The notes: generated by a model from the letters alone, not told the origin. Counted from the first letter of the stretch, positions 44,401 through 52,728 are shown. The stretch: DNA of 64,000 nucleotides from Streptomyces mutabilis (GCF_014649815.1 NZ_BMTT01000001.1:744001-808000); one strand, 5' to 3'. Made by a program: numbers and translations.

Positions 44401-44631
44401 GCCGACTCCCGCACCGGCACGCGTTACCAGCAACACGTACAGCGTGGAAGCCACGTCCTGCTGTTCATGCGGCGGTACAAGAACACCGACATGGGTAAGT
44501 CGCAGCCCTGGATGCTCCTCGGCCCGGCGACCTATGAGAGCCACACAGGCAGTAAACCGATGGCGATCACCTGGCGTCTGGAACACGAACTCCCGGCCGA
44601 CGTGTGGACGTACTCGGGGAAGGTGAGCTGA
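41485..44631 (+). CDS. SauUSI-like type IV restriction protein: PLD nuclease, SF2 helicase, DUF3427
   Basis: 1048 residues. N-terminal phospholipase-D nuclease: HAKAWLF (His223, Lys225) with GSSNLS at 241-246. SF2 helicase: Walker A AATGTGKT (351-358), DEFH box 447-450, LTATPER 472-478, motif VI QQLGRGLRR 650-658. The C-terminal ~350 residues fit DUF3427. This order is that of SauUSI, which cuts 5-methyl/hydroxymethylcytosine DNA. I recall that the S. coelicolor gene in the matching position is one of its methyl-specific restriction genes. Codons are less G/C-ending than in neighbours, consistent with transfer. No methyltransferase lies beside it, as expected for type IV. The start is the ATG at 41485; GTG 41488 is next. 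Confidence 0.85.
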   Translation: MVEKTGGPAQPVAGVYEQLITESVHGELARLEAAGWRAVDAEVSAESSPRVLARHIGDIVTSRLNQLPADQRVPFANRILESLAAGPGDQSDGEPVSTIADGPRQLLALAEQEAPGAYAIRPLTPLSETSLLTNSPEDLSLGSELRAELATADRIDLLCAFVKWYGIRVLEDALRAAKERGVPIRVITTTYMGATDRHALDRLVRDFGATVKVNYEIRSTRLHAKAWLFRRRTGFDTAYVGSSNLSRAALLDGLEWNVRLSSVATPAVLDKFEATFDAYWNDSAFETYDPDRHGDRLSEALAQAGGNTSTSDLKINLSGLEVRPFPHQRDMLERLRVEREIRGRHRNLLVAATGTGKTVMAALDYRHLCRESTGSRPRLLFVAHRKEILKQSLRTYREVLDDASFGELLHGGADPRKWNHVFASVQSLNVQRLEQLAPDHFDIIVIDEFHHATASTYRRVINHFIPTELLGLTATPERMDGTNVQDEFFEGRIAAEMRLWEALENDLLCPFHYFGIPDGTDLRNLGWQKGSYADQDLGNLFTGNDARARIVVKQIRDKVSDPGSMRALGFCVTKAHAHYMAEFFRKASFEAVALDSDSPADVRARTLTDLRDGKLQVIFSVDLFNEGLDIPDVDTLLLLRPTNSATVFLQQLGRGLRRTETKPVLTVLDFIGQHRAEFRFEEQFRALTNLSRSRLVEHIEHDFPQLPSGCQVILEGKSKDLVLDNIRTQLGATVKTLVKEVKEYRTPRLADFLRESRREIKELYKSDNSWTTVLRRAGLLKEPAPQGEETLLKRAHAFLHVDDPERAQAYLRLLEDDAPPYDELGATDQAYARMLFFNLWDNAGGFTSYRDGLESLRGQWAVRDELRQLLAHVVEQADHFPIPLAGPLSHLPLKVHSAYNRSEILAALGVARFGGQMPRSFAQGVQWVEELRTDALLITQEKNERDFSPTVRYKDYALSPTLYHWESQNATAADSRTGTRYQQHVQRGSHVLLFMRRYKNTDMGKSQPWMLLGPATYESHTGSKPMAITWRLEHELPADVWTYSGKVS

Positions 44632-44760
44632 CCTGGGTAGGAAGGCCGGTGGGGACGTGTCCTGAGGAGACGAGGCCCACTCTCCGGGACGCGCCCCGGC
44701 CCGGCCCAGGCTCCCACCACGGCCTCGCTGCGTAAGGCGCCACCCGTTACCCTGCCCCGC

Positions 44761-45423
44761 ATGATTCGCGCAGTGGTCTTCGACGTCGGTGAGTGTCTCG
44801 TGGACGAGACCCGTGAGTACGGAACATGGGCGGACTGGCTCGGCGTGCCTCGACACACGTTCCACGCGATGTTCGGCGCGGTGATCGCTCAAGGTCGCGA
44901 CTACCGCGAGACCTTCCAGGAGTTCCAACCCGGTTTCGATCTCTACGCGGAGCGCGAGAAGAGGGCCGTCGCCGGACAGCCGGAGACGTTCGGGGAAGAC
45001 GACCTGTACCCGGAGGTCCGGACGTCTCTCGAACAGCTACGGTCCGACGGACTGTGGCTGGGGATCGCGGGGAACCAGACGGTGCGCGCGGGCCGGATCC
45101 TGCGTGCATTGTTCTCCCATGACGTGGATCTGATCGGTACGTCCGACGATTGGGGGGCCAGCAAGCCCGATCCGGAGTTCTTCAGACGGGTCGCCGACGC
45201 CGTTCCCTTCGCGGTCGGGGAGATCCTTTACGTCGGGGATCGCTGTGACAATGACATCCGGCCCGCCCGCGAGGCGGGCATGCTCACCGCGCTGGTGCAT
45301 CGCGGCCCGTGGGCAACTATCCAGTGGGGCCGCCCCGAAGCCCTGGAACTGCCGACTTTCCGTATCGAAGACCTGGCCGAGCTGCCCGCCGCGATCGCCC
45401 AGTTCAACGACTCATCACACTGA
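44761..45423 (+). CDS. HAD-superfamily hydrolase (phosphoglycolate-phosphatase-like)
   Basis: 220 residues from ATG 44761. Motif I VVFDVGECLVDE, in which the second Asp of DxD is replaced by Gly-Glu, motif II GIAGNQT, Lys in GASKPDPEFF and motif IV YVGDRCDNDIRPA. The unusual motif I (DVGE) is common in one Streptomyces HAD branch and may alter catalysis. Overlaps the convergent HTH gene by 20 bases. Confidence 0.85.
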   Translation: MIRAVVFDVGECLVDETREYGTWADWLGVPRHTFHAMFGAVIAQGRDYRETFQEFQPGFDLYAEREKRAVAGQPETFGEDDLYPEVRTSLEQLRSDGLWLGIAGNQTVRAGRILRALFSHDVDLIGTSDDWGASKPDPEFFRRVADAVPFAVGEILYVGDRCDNDIRPAREAGMLTALVHRGPWATIQWGRPEALELPTFRIEDLAELPAAIAQFNDSSH

Positions 45424-46678
45424 CCGTCGTCGACCAGTCGTACAGACGGTCGTCCAGCTCCCGCACGCACCGCTCGTGTTGGTGTGCGGTGAGTGCACGG
45501 CGAACCTCGCGTACGCGGTCCATGCCGGTCGCGTACCAAGTGACGGCCAACTGATCCAGGGCTTTACCCGCGTACTCACAGGCCGCCTCAGCGTTGCCGG
45601 ACAGCGCTTCCACGGCCGCCAGGTCGCCGTAGACGACCGTGCGTTGTTTGTCGTCGGCGGAGGTCATGGCTTCGAGTGCTTCCAATAGTGTCTGGCGGGC
45701 CTGTGGGCGGTGTCCGGCGAGCAATTGGGTGTTGCCCTTGAAGGCCGCGAGCCTGGCCGGTGAGAACCAGTCCATCCACGAGGGCGTCGGATGCTCGTTG
45801 CCGTCCTTCAGGACGTCTTCCGCGTGGCCGATCAGATGCAGGGCCGTGCGGGTGTCACCGCACCGGGTTTCGCATTCGGCCTCGACCGCATCCAGCCAGG
45901 CTAGGAACTCCGCTGACGCGGGAGCCCGGCGTGCATACGTGCGCGCCGCGATCATGCGCTCCTGGGCGGACTCCCTATCTCCCGCCCAACCGGGGATGAA
46001 GGCCATGTGCGCGATGATCGCCGAGCCGAGCATCGGGTCGTCGGCTTCACCCGCCGACTGCAGGGCGAGGAGAAGGGTCTCGTTGGCCGCATCCGTTTCA
46101 CGGAGATCGAAGAACTCGATCCTGCCCGCCAAAAGGTAGGTCTCGGCCAGCGCGGCAGCGATCACGCGACGCGTGGCGTCCTCCGTCTCCCGGAGTAGCA
46201 CGCAGCCCAGCGCGGCGTGGGCCGCGACGGCTGGATGGAGCTTCGCCGGTGCCACCGACCAGTACAGCCGGCGATGGGACCTGGTGACCGACTCGAAGTC
46301 CGCTCCGACGGTCATCGGCTGAGATGCCGCAACACTCCTGCCGGTCGTTACGGCCAGCCCAAGACCCGCCGTTCCCCCTGCGGCCAACGCACGGCGCACG
46401 GCATCGGGCTTGGGCCCCTCTGAGCCCCACGGCGGCACGAACCCGAGTGCTTCCACACTCTGCCCCAGCAGGTGCACGAGCACTCTTTGACAATCCGGCT
46501 GTGGCCAGGGCGGGTTGACCGACTCCCATCGACGGACCTGCCGTACGCCGACGGACAGACCGCGAATGCCCATGCGCCTCGCATGCTCCGTGAGGGCGTC
46601 CGCCAAGTCTTGCTGCGAGTTGAATCCGGCTGCTACTCGGGCGGCTTTGAGTCGGACGTTGCCTGTCGGCCTGGACAT
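45404..46678 (-). CDS. HTH (XRE-type)/TPR transcriptional regulator
   Basis: 424 residues, ATG 46678 with GGAGG five bases upstream. N-terminal HTH: NVRLKAARVAAGFNSQQDLA ... VRQVRRWESVNPPWP, then a hinge and about 300 residues of TPR-like helices (AAHAALGCVLLRETEDATRR, AALAETYLLAGRIEFFDL, TALHLIGHAEDVLKDG, YGDLAAVEALSGNAEAACEY). This design is frequent beside ATP-grasp peptide clusters and in secondary-metabolite control in Streptomyces. Divergent from the gene at 46870, which leads to the graspetide remnants; probable regulator of that group. Confidence 0.82.
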   Translation of the reverse strand: MSRPTGNVRLKAARVAAGFNSQQDLADALTEHARRMGIRGLSVGVRQVRRWESVNPPWPQPDCQRVLVHLLGQSVEALGFVPPWGSEGPKPDAVRRALAAGGTAGLGLAVTTGRSVAASQPMTVGADFESVTRSHRRLYWSVAPAKLHPAVAAHAALGCVLLRETEDATRRVIAAALAETYLLAGRIEFFDLRETDAANETLLLALQSAGEADDPMLGSAIIAHMAFIPGWAGDRESAQERMIAARTYARRAPASAEFLAWLDAVEAECETRCGDTRTALHLIGHAEDVLKDGNEHPTPSWMDWFSPARLAAFKGNTQLLAGHRPQARQTLLEALEAMTSADDKQRTVVYGDLAAVEALSGNAEAACEYAGKALDQLAVTWYATGMDRVREVRRALTAHQHERCVRELDDRLYDWSTTVSVMSR

Positions 46679-46869
46679 GGGGACCTCCTGCGGGCTGCTG
46701 CTCCAGAGCTTCGCACAGCACGGCCGAAGCTGGACAGCTCATCACCCCGAAGGCGTCATCGAGGCCCTTTCGAAGTCCTCTCAGGGGCCTCTTCAAGTCC
46801 TAGATGTGGGCGATGACTTCGTGGACTCTGAGGGCACATCCAACCCCGGCGGACAGCAGGAGGACACCG

Positions 46870-47406
46870 GTGTCCACCCAAGAAGCATTGGACCGTGCGA
46901 TCGCGCAGTGGCTGGCTCAAACCGATCCGAATCCGGAGCGGATTCGGCGCGAGTGGGCGGCGCAGGGCGTCGCCCTGGTGCCGCTCGGTGAACGGTTCGC
47001 AGCCGTACGCATGGCCGCGTACATCGTTCACGCCGCCGTGCGGACTGCCGATAAGGCGGGCGTGGCCACGGCGCTGGGCGAACTGCTCGGCGGTTCGATC
47101 ATCCACGATCGACGAGTCGGAGGTGGCACGTACTACGCGCTGATCCAAGGGCACGCGGGCCTGGTCTGGGCGTACGACGACCTCGCGAGTTGTCTCGGCC
47201 ACGGCACCTACCTGGGCATCCCACGGCTTGACCGCCAACAGCCGCCCGGCACGTATTGGGTCGTACCGCCGCGGTTCGACGGCGACTTGTGCGCCCCGCG
47301 GGACATTACGGCGCTGATGAGGGAGGGCCGAGGGCGGCTGGCCGAGCAGATGGAGGCCGGCGTATCAGGTGCCTCCCCCGAAGAAGCCCGCACCACCGGT
47401 GAGTGA
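46870..47406 (+). CDS. Hypothetical protein, first gene of the graspetide remnant operon
   Basis: 178 residues from GTG 46870 (AGGAGGA six bases upstream). Segments ALDRAIAQWLAQTDPNPERI, GVALVPLGERFAAVRMAAYI, CLGHGTYLGIPRLDR and PPGTYWVVPPRFDGDLCAP. I know this as a Streptomyces family seen with HTH regulators, somewhat like the primase/polymerase-N-terminal-like proteins, but no catalytic motif is clear. Its end overlaps the start of the next gene by eight bases, so the two are coupled. Confidence 0.72.
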   Translation: MSTQEALDRAIAQWLAQTDPNPERIRREWAAQGVALVPLGERFAAVRMAAYIVHAAVRTADKAGVATALGELLGGSIIHDRRVGGGTYYALIQGHAGLVWAYDDLASCLGHGTYLGIPRLDRQQPPGTYWVVPPRFDGDLCAPRDITALMREGRGRLAEQMEAGVSGASPEEARTTGE

Positions 47407-47797
47407 CACGGCCCGAGAACCCTCGGCCCTCCGATCGGTGGCCGATCGTATGCCGGTCGGCCCGGCCGCGTACGCGGCAGTGGTGCTGGATCCGCAGACG
47501 CGAACCGCCCGTTACACCGACGCCAGCGGCCGAGTAGGGGACATGGGGCGCCACGGGACGTCCGAGACAAGCGGCACGGTGTCCGTTTTCGGTGGCGGAG
47601 ACGGACAGCAACCACAGCCCCAGTCACCGGACGGCACCACGACCGACTTCGCGCTCACCGGCGATGGGAGCCATCCGGACGACTCGTGGGCGATCGAGTG
47701 CAATTCGAACGGCCAGTGGGGCTGGCTTCCGGACGCACCGTCGATCACCGAGGCGTCCGCCGACATTCTGAGCATGGAAGGACCCGGCCAGCCATGA
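47399..47797 (+). pseudogene. Graspetide precursor leader fused to the C-terminal tail of an ATP-grasp ligase
   Basis: 132 residues in one open frame from GTG 47399. Residues about 5-60 (YAAVVLDPQTRTARYTDASG then RVGDMGRHGTS) are the pattern of ATP-grasp-modified peptide precursors (tgmA type). From residue 83 on (base 47645) the sequence becomes TDFALTGDG ... WAIECNSNGQWGWLPDA ... EASADIL, which is the end of an ATP-grasp ligase (tgmB type), including the E-x-N-x-N-G-Q metal-binding motif. About 250-300 ligase codons that should precede it are absent. The simplest reading is an in-frame deletion joining the two genes; the product cannot be a working ligase. Stop overlaps the next ATG (ATGA). 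Confidence 0.7.
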
Positions 47798-48993
47798 CGT
47801 TGCCCACGGACATCGAAAACGACGCCACCGCCCTACGGAGCGAAATGGCGAAGACCATCGCGGAAGCCGGGACTGCCATCGCCCCGGCCTGGCTGACGAC
47901 TACCGAGAAGGTACCGCGCCACGCGTTCGTCCCCGGCTTCTATCTGCCCGGCGCCGAACCTGACGCGCATGGGCTGACGGTGTGGGAGCCCATCACGGCC
48001 CAATTGGACTATGGCCACTGGTTGGCGAGCGTGTACTCGGACACGGCACTGGTGACCCGGATCGACGGCGAGGAGACCGATTGGAGCAACCCGGTCGCCC
48101 GGCACGGAGGTGTACCGACCTCGTCGTCCACCCTGCCTTCACTGGTCTTGCGCACGTGGTCGGACGCGGACGTCACAGAGGCGCACACGGTCCTGGAGAT
48201 CGGCACTGGGACGGGCTACTCGACCGCCCTCGCATGCGAACTCCTTGGTTCGTCGCACGTCACCAGCGTCGAAATCGATTCCGACAGGCTGAAGACGGCG
48301 GCCGACGCCCTGTACTCCTGTGGATACACGCCGACGCTTGCCAGAGCCGACGGACTCTACGGGTACTGGCCCGAAGCCTGGTTCGACCGGGCCGTGGCCA
48401 CCTGCTCCTTCCGTGCCGTGCCGCCCACCCTGCTCCAACAAGTGAGGCCAGGCGGGAAGGTGCTTCTACCCTTGTCGGGCTGGCTATACGGAAGCGCCCG
48501 CGCCCTGCTCACGGTCGCCGAGGACGGCGCTGCCGAGGGCCCTTTGCTGCCCGGCACCATCTCCTTCATGTCGGCTCGCACGCACACTGCGCCCGCCTTC
48601 GGTAACCCGGCGGACTGGGCCGCCGGCCTGACCGAGCGCCCCCGACCGGCGAGGCACACCCCGGAGCAGTTGACGGCTGCGACCGACGAGGCGTTCCACC
48701 TGCGCTTCTTGGTGCAGAGTGCCGTACCGGACGCCCAGATGGTCACATTAGGCGGGGTACTGCATCTGATCGACGTGACATCCGGTTCCGCCGCCACGCT
48801 CGCCCGCGATGGCGACACCTGGCTCGTGCGTGAAGGCGGGCCGTTGAAGCTATGGGAGCGCGCCGAGCGCCTCATCGACGACTTCATCGCCGCGAGACGC
48901 CCCGGTCCTGAGAGCTTCACCCTGCGGGTGGACGCCGACGGGCAGCGGCTGCTCCACCCGCTGATGCCTCACCTGACTCTACGCCAAGGCTGA
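47794..48993 (+). CDS. ATP-grasp peptide maturase-associated O-methyltransferase (PCMT-like)
   Basis: 399 residues. N-terminal RHAFVPGFYL and the SAM-binding VLEIGTGTGYSTALACELLG (around residue 132), then VTSVEIDSDRLKTAADAL and DRAVATCSFRAVPPTLLQQV, are those of protein-isoaspartate-methyltransferase relatives that act on graspetides (tgmC type). The C-terminal ~170 residues are the extra domain of that branch. Intact, although its ligase partner is almost entirely missing, so its substrate may now come from elsewhere or it is on the way to decay. Coupled to the fusion gene by ATGA. Confidence 0.82.
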   Translation: MTLPTDIENDATALRSEMAKTIAEAGTAIAPAWLTTTEKVPRHAFVPGFYLPGAEPDAHGLTVWEPITAQLDYGHWLASVYSDTALVTRIDGEETDWSNPVARHGGVPTSSSTLPSLVLRTWSDADVTEAHTVLEIGTGTGYSTALACELLGSSHVTSVEIDSDRLKTAADALYSCGYTPTLARADGLYGYWPEAWFDRAVATCSFRAVPPTLLQQVRPGGKVLLPLSGWLYGSARALLTVAEDGAAEGPLLPGTISFMSARTHTAPAFGNPADWAAGLTERPRPARHTPEQLTAATDEAFHLRFLVQSAVPDAQMVTLGGVLHLIDVTSGSAATLARDGDTWLVREGGPLKLWERAERLIDDFIAARRPGPESFTLRVDADGQRLLHPLMPHLTLRQG

Positions 48994-49296
48994 GGAGGGG
49001 CTCCCCGCTCACGGATGGGTGCGGCGCCCTATCGCACACGGCTGAGAGACGGACACCTGCACATCCGGCCGGGGCGCGGGAGGCGCACGGCGAGTGACCG
49101 GCGTCATGACTGCCGTGCCAGTACGCAACTCTGGTTGCGCACCGCACTCGTTTCGCCGGACGGGTGGTTCGGGTCAGCGACACGGCCGCCGCAGCGCTCC
49201 CCTCGCCCGGAGTGTTTCCCCGCCGCTCCCCTCCTGTTCGCCGTGCCTTGTTAGCTTCGCCGCCACGCCCGGTCCGGCAGCAGGAGAGGCACGCCC
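48994..49296. other. Intergenic region
   Basis: About 300 bases. No convincing ORF, repeat or terminator hairpin. It marks the right edge of the A/T-richer accessory block; composition returns to the chromosome's usual G+C after it. Confidence 0.5.
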
Positions 49297-50928
49297 ATGA
49301 GCACCCCGGTCCACCGCACGCCGGCACGGCCCTCCGTAGCCACGCTGGCGGCGGCCAGGCAACGTCGGGAAGGGAACGGGAGCCGGGTCGGGAGTCCGTC
49401 CGGGAGCTCGGCGGAGCACGCCTTCCTGCGGTTCCAGTCCAGTGTCGGGAATCGGGCCGCCGCCGCGGCGGTGCAGCGTGTCAGGAGCGCGACCGGGGAA
49501 CGGGCGGCGGAGGGCACCGGGACGGTCAGGGAAGAGGCGACGGGGGCCGGTGGCGCGGCCGACGGGGCGCGGCAGAGGAAGAGCTACCGGGACCGGATCG
49601 CCGCGCTGCTGGACCGGTTCAAGAAGAACCTCGAACCCACGGACAACGCCGTCAAGGGTGGCCAGACGCCCACCAACGCCGCCCTCACCCACCAGGCCGC
49701 CGCCACCGCCGACGGGGCCCTCAAGAACGACTCCGCCATCTCGGGGACCTCCGCCGGAGGGTGGAACCTCCTCACGGAGGCGACCGGCGTCGTGGTCAGC
49801 GGCATGGACGCGTACAAGAGCATGAAGGACTCCCGGAGGAACGAGACCGGGGCCGGACACCACACGGCGAACAGGAGGGCCAAGACCAAGGGGACGGACG
49901 CGGGCGTCGGTGCCGTCAGTTCGGGTTCCTACGGTGCCGCCATCGCCAAGGAGGCGACCAAGGTCCAGGGGGCGGCGAACGCCGCGACGGCGGCCGAGGC
50001 GAGCGGGGCCCTCAGTGCCGTCACCGGCTTGACCAAGGGCGCCCGCGCCCTGGTCCGGGTCGGGGGAGCGACGAGCAAGTACAAGAACCTGAAGGACCTC
50101 GGAGACGCCAACGTCGTCAACGTGGAGCTGCTCGCCCGGCTGGACCGGGAGGTGCACGGGGCCGTGAACCGGGCCGAGGTGGCCCGTGCGGAGGTGTACG
50201 CCAGGTTGGACGCGGCCGAGGCGCACCCGCACGAGGGGTGGCAGCAGGGCGTCGACGCGGCCTTCGCGGCCTTCGAGAGGGAGTTCCGCAGCATCAGGCC
50301 CGCCGAAGAGGCCTACCGGCGTGCCGTGAAGGACACGGCGGACCTGAGCCAGGTGCAGAAGTACGCGATGAAGAAGCAGGCCGCCAAGATCGGCAAGGAA
50401 ATGGTGGGCGGCGTGGTGGGCGAGCCCGTCAAGGCCGCGGCCGGGGTCATGACGCTGGTCACGGCGACGGGAGCGCTGGCGAGCAACCCGGCCGGCTGGA
50501 TTCTCGCCGCGGTCGGGGCCGGTCTCGTCCTGGGCACCACCGGTTACAAGGCGGGCCGCGCGGCCACGAAGCGTTACGAGGAGGTCCGCCACCCCGAGCG
50601 CTGGGCGCCGGAGGGCGAGGCGCCGGCGGAGGCCGCGCCCCGCACGGATTCGCTGAAGCACGCCCTGAAGTTCTGGAAGAAGGTGTCGAAGGGCGAGCGG
50701 CAGGCCATGGCGCGCAAGATCTACGGCCTGGCGGCGGGCCCCGACGTCCCCGGGAGCGACAGCACGACACCCGAGCTGCGGCAGTCCGCCCGGGAGCTGC
50801 TCATCGCGCTCAAGGCGGGTCCCGCACAGCACAAGTTGGACGCGGAGGCCTGGGAGCTGACCCTCAACGACCCCGCGAAGAGGGATGGTTGGGTCAAGGA
50901 GATCGCCGAGCAGCTGGCCTCGGGGTGA
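49297..50928 (+). CDS. Large helical protein with eCIS/polymorphic-toxin-type N-terminal motif
   Basis: 543 residues, ATG 49297 with GGAGAGG upstream. Residues about 40-62, AFLRFQSSVGNRAAAAAVQR, resemble the LQRsvGNrAv-type motif at the start of many proteins tied to extracellular contractile injection systems and polymorphic toxins. The rest is Ala/Lys-rich alpha-helix, with one or two hydrophobic segments (AAAGVMTLVTATGALASNP and GWILAAVGAGLVLGTTGY, about 385-425). No signal peptide, no nuclease or protease motif seen. It might be a cargo or effector without immunity partner; function unknown. Confidence 0.75.
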   Translation: MSTPVHRTPARPSVATLAAARQRREGNGSRVGSPSGSSAEHAFLRFQSSVGNRAAAAAVQRVRSATGERAAEGTGTVREEATGAGGAADGARQRKSYRDRIAALLDRFKKNLEPTDNAVKGGQTPTNAALTHQAAATADGALKNDSAISGTSAGGWNLLTEATGVVVSGMDAYKSMKDSRRNETGAGHHTANRRAKTKGTDAGVGAVSSGSYGAAIAKEATKVQGAANAATAAEASGALSAVTGLTKGARALVRVGGATSKYKNLKDLGDANVVNVELLARLDREVHGAVNRAEVARAEVYARLDAAEAHPHEGWQQGVDAAFAAFEREFRSIRPAEEAYRRAVKDTADLSQVQKYAMKKQAAKIGKEMVGGVVGEPVKAAAGVMTLVTATGALASNPAGWILAAVGAGLVLGTTGYKAGRAATKRYEEVRHPERWAPEGEAPAEAAPRTDSLKHALKFWKKVSKGERQAMARKIYGLAAGPDVPGSDSTTPELRQSARELLIALKAGPAQHKLDAEAWELTLNDPAKRDGWVKEIAEQLASG

Positions 50929-51000
50929 CCCCGTCCGACGCGAGGAACGACGGGCGGGCCGCCAGGCGGGTCCGCGCGGCGGCACACCGTACAGCCCGGC

Positions 51001-51828
51001 TCACGGCTTGCGCCCCACCCCGCAGTAGGCGTCGACGGAGACGGCGGTCGGGCCGGTCGGGGGCTCCTGGTCCGGGCGCCAGGACGGGACCTGGGTGATG
51101 CCGGGGGCGACCAGTTCGAGCCCCTCGAAGAAGCCGGCGATCTCCTCGACGCTGCGTACGTGGTACGGCGTCGCGCCGCTGGCGTTGTAGGCCTCCGACG
51201 CGGCGATCATGCCCTCGCTCGTCGCGGTGCTGTCGCCGATGACCAGGTAGCTTCCCGACGGGAGGCCCGCCAGGAGGCGCCGCACCAGGTCGCGGGCCTG
51301 GTCGTGGTCGGCGACGTGGCCGAGTGTGTTGAGGATGATCAGGGCGACCGGCCGGGAGAAGTCGAGGATGCCGGCGGCGGCTTCCAGGACGGCCTCGGGG
51401 GCGTAAAGGTCGGCGTCCAGATAGGCGGTCCTGCCCTCGGGGGTGCTGGTGAGCAGGGCGTTGGCGTGGGTCAGCACGATCGGGTCGTTGTCGACGTACA
51501 CGATGCGGGCGTCGGGAGCCTCGCGCTGGGCCACTTCGTGGGTGTTGTCGGCGGTGGGCAGTCCGGTGCCGATGTCCAGGAACTGCCGGACGCCCTCCTC
51601 CCGGATCAGGTGGCGGACGGCGCGCCCGAGGAAGAGCCGGCTGGTGAGGGCCACGTCGACGAGGCCCGGGAAGATGCCCTTGATCTGCTCACCGATCTCC
51701 CGGTCGACCTCGTAGTTGTCCTTGCCGCCGACGAAGTAGTTCCAGAACCGCGCCGAGTGCGGCGTGGACGTGTCGATGCGGGCGCGTAACTCCGCGCCGG
51801 CGCCGAGCTGGGAACGGGAGTCCGACAC
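51001..51828 (-). CDS. SAV2177/DUF574-type SAM-dependent methyltransferase
   Basis: 275 residues, GTG 51828 with AGGAGGA upstream. Typical start STPHSARFWNYFVGGKDNYEVDR, then QFLDIGTGLPTADNTHEVAQ (SAM site), IVYVDNDPIVLTHANALL and PVALIILNTLGHV. A family greatly expanded in Streptomyces, often next to regulators; substrates are not known for most members. Confidence 0.9.
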   Translation of the reverse strand: MSDSRSQLGAGAELRARIDTSTPHSARFWNYFVGGKDNYEVDREIGEQIKGIFPGLVDVALTSRLFLGRAVRHLIREEGVRQFLDIGTGLPTADNTHEVAQREAPDARIVYVDNDPIVLTHANALLTSTPEGRTAYLDADLYAPEAVLEAAAGILDFSRPVALIILNTLGHVADHDQARDLVRRLLAGLPSGSYLVIGDSTATSEGMIAASEAYNASGATPYHVRSVEEIAGFFEGLELVAPGITQVPSWRPDQEPPTGPTAVSVDAYCGVGRKP

Positions 51829-52254
51829 GGCATCCTCCTGACCGTTGGGTTGACCGATCAGGGAACCAACCTAGTGCCGCGCTCCGGCGCGGAGAAGATG
51901 CGGAGGAGTGCCCGCACCCCTGCCCGCGCCCTGTCCGGACGACCCTTCCCCTCCCGGCGCCGAGCCGGGTAGGCCAGTGGGAAGCCGCGATTCCCGGAAG
52001 AAGTCCTCTCCAGGCGCGCGCAGCATCCACATCCCGGCAGGACATCCGACGACGAACGGGCCACGGTGCGTCGCGCCACGCCGCCGTGACACGGTCGCGG
52101 GCCCTGGCCAGCCGTCACGGGCAGGCAGGGCACCGGGCAGTGATCCGCATGCCCGTGGCGTTCGGGTGCCCGGGTGCGTGGGGGGTCCACCCGTCGCTCG
52201 GGCGGACCGGCCCGACGGCACCCGGCAGCACCGTAGGACGGGAGGACGGGCGCG
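51829..52254. other. Intergenic region
   Basis: About 425 bases without a gene I can support; ORFs here are Arg/Pro-rich and lack ribosome sites. A short hairpin CCGCGC/TCCG/GCGCGG lies at 51877-51892, just upstream of the methyltransferase start. Confidence 0.5.
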
Positions 52255-52728
52255 TCAGCCGAACATGCCCGGCTCGTAGTCGCCCGCCGGGTTCTGGAGC
52301 ATGACGTTCATCCGGTTGTACGTGTTGATGATGGCGATCAGGCCGACCAGGGCGGCGAGCTGGTCCTCGTCGTAGTGCCTCGCGGCTTCCGCCCAGGCCT
52401 CGTCGGTGACGCCGCCGGCGGCGTCGGCGATGCGGGTGCCCTGCTCGGTCAGCTCCAGGGCGGCGCGCTCGGCGTCGGTGAAGACCTTGGCCTCCCGCCA
52501 GGCCGCGATCAGGTTGAGGCGCAGCGCGGTCTCCCCCGCCTTCGCGGCGTCCTTGGTGTGCATGTCGAGGCAGAAGCCGCAGCCGTTGATCTGGCTGGCG
52601 CGGATCTTCACCAGCTCCTGCGTCGCGGCGGGCAGGGTCGAGTCGGCCACGACCTTGCCGGCCGAGTTGATGTGGCGCACCAGCTTGCCCGCGAAGGGGT
52701 TGGCGAACATGTTGAGACGAGCTTCCAT
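52255..52728 (-). CDS. AhpD/carboxymuconolactone-decarboxylase-family protein
   Basis: 157 residues, ATG 52728 with GGAGG eight bases upstream. The redox motif is Cys50-Gly-Phe-Cys53 with His57 (NGCGFCLDMHTKDA), as in AhpD-like peroxidase partners. All-helical fold. Probably removes peroxides or acts as a thiol-based reductant. Its upstream region is long and empty, so it is likely transcribed alone. Confidence 0.9.
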   Translation of the reverse strand: MEARLNMFANPFAGKLVRHINSAGKVVADSTLPAATQELVKIRASQINGCGFCLDMHTKDAAKAGETALRLNLIAAWREAKVFTDAERAALELTEQGTRIADAAGGVTDEAWAEAARHYDEDQLAALVGLIAIINTYNRMNVMLQNPAGDYEPGMFG

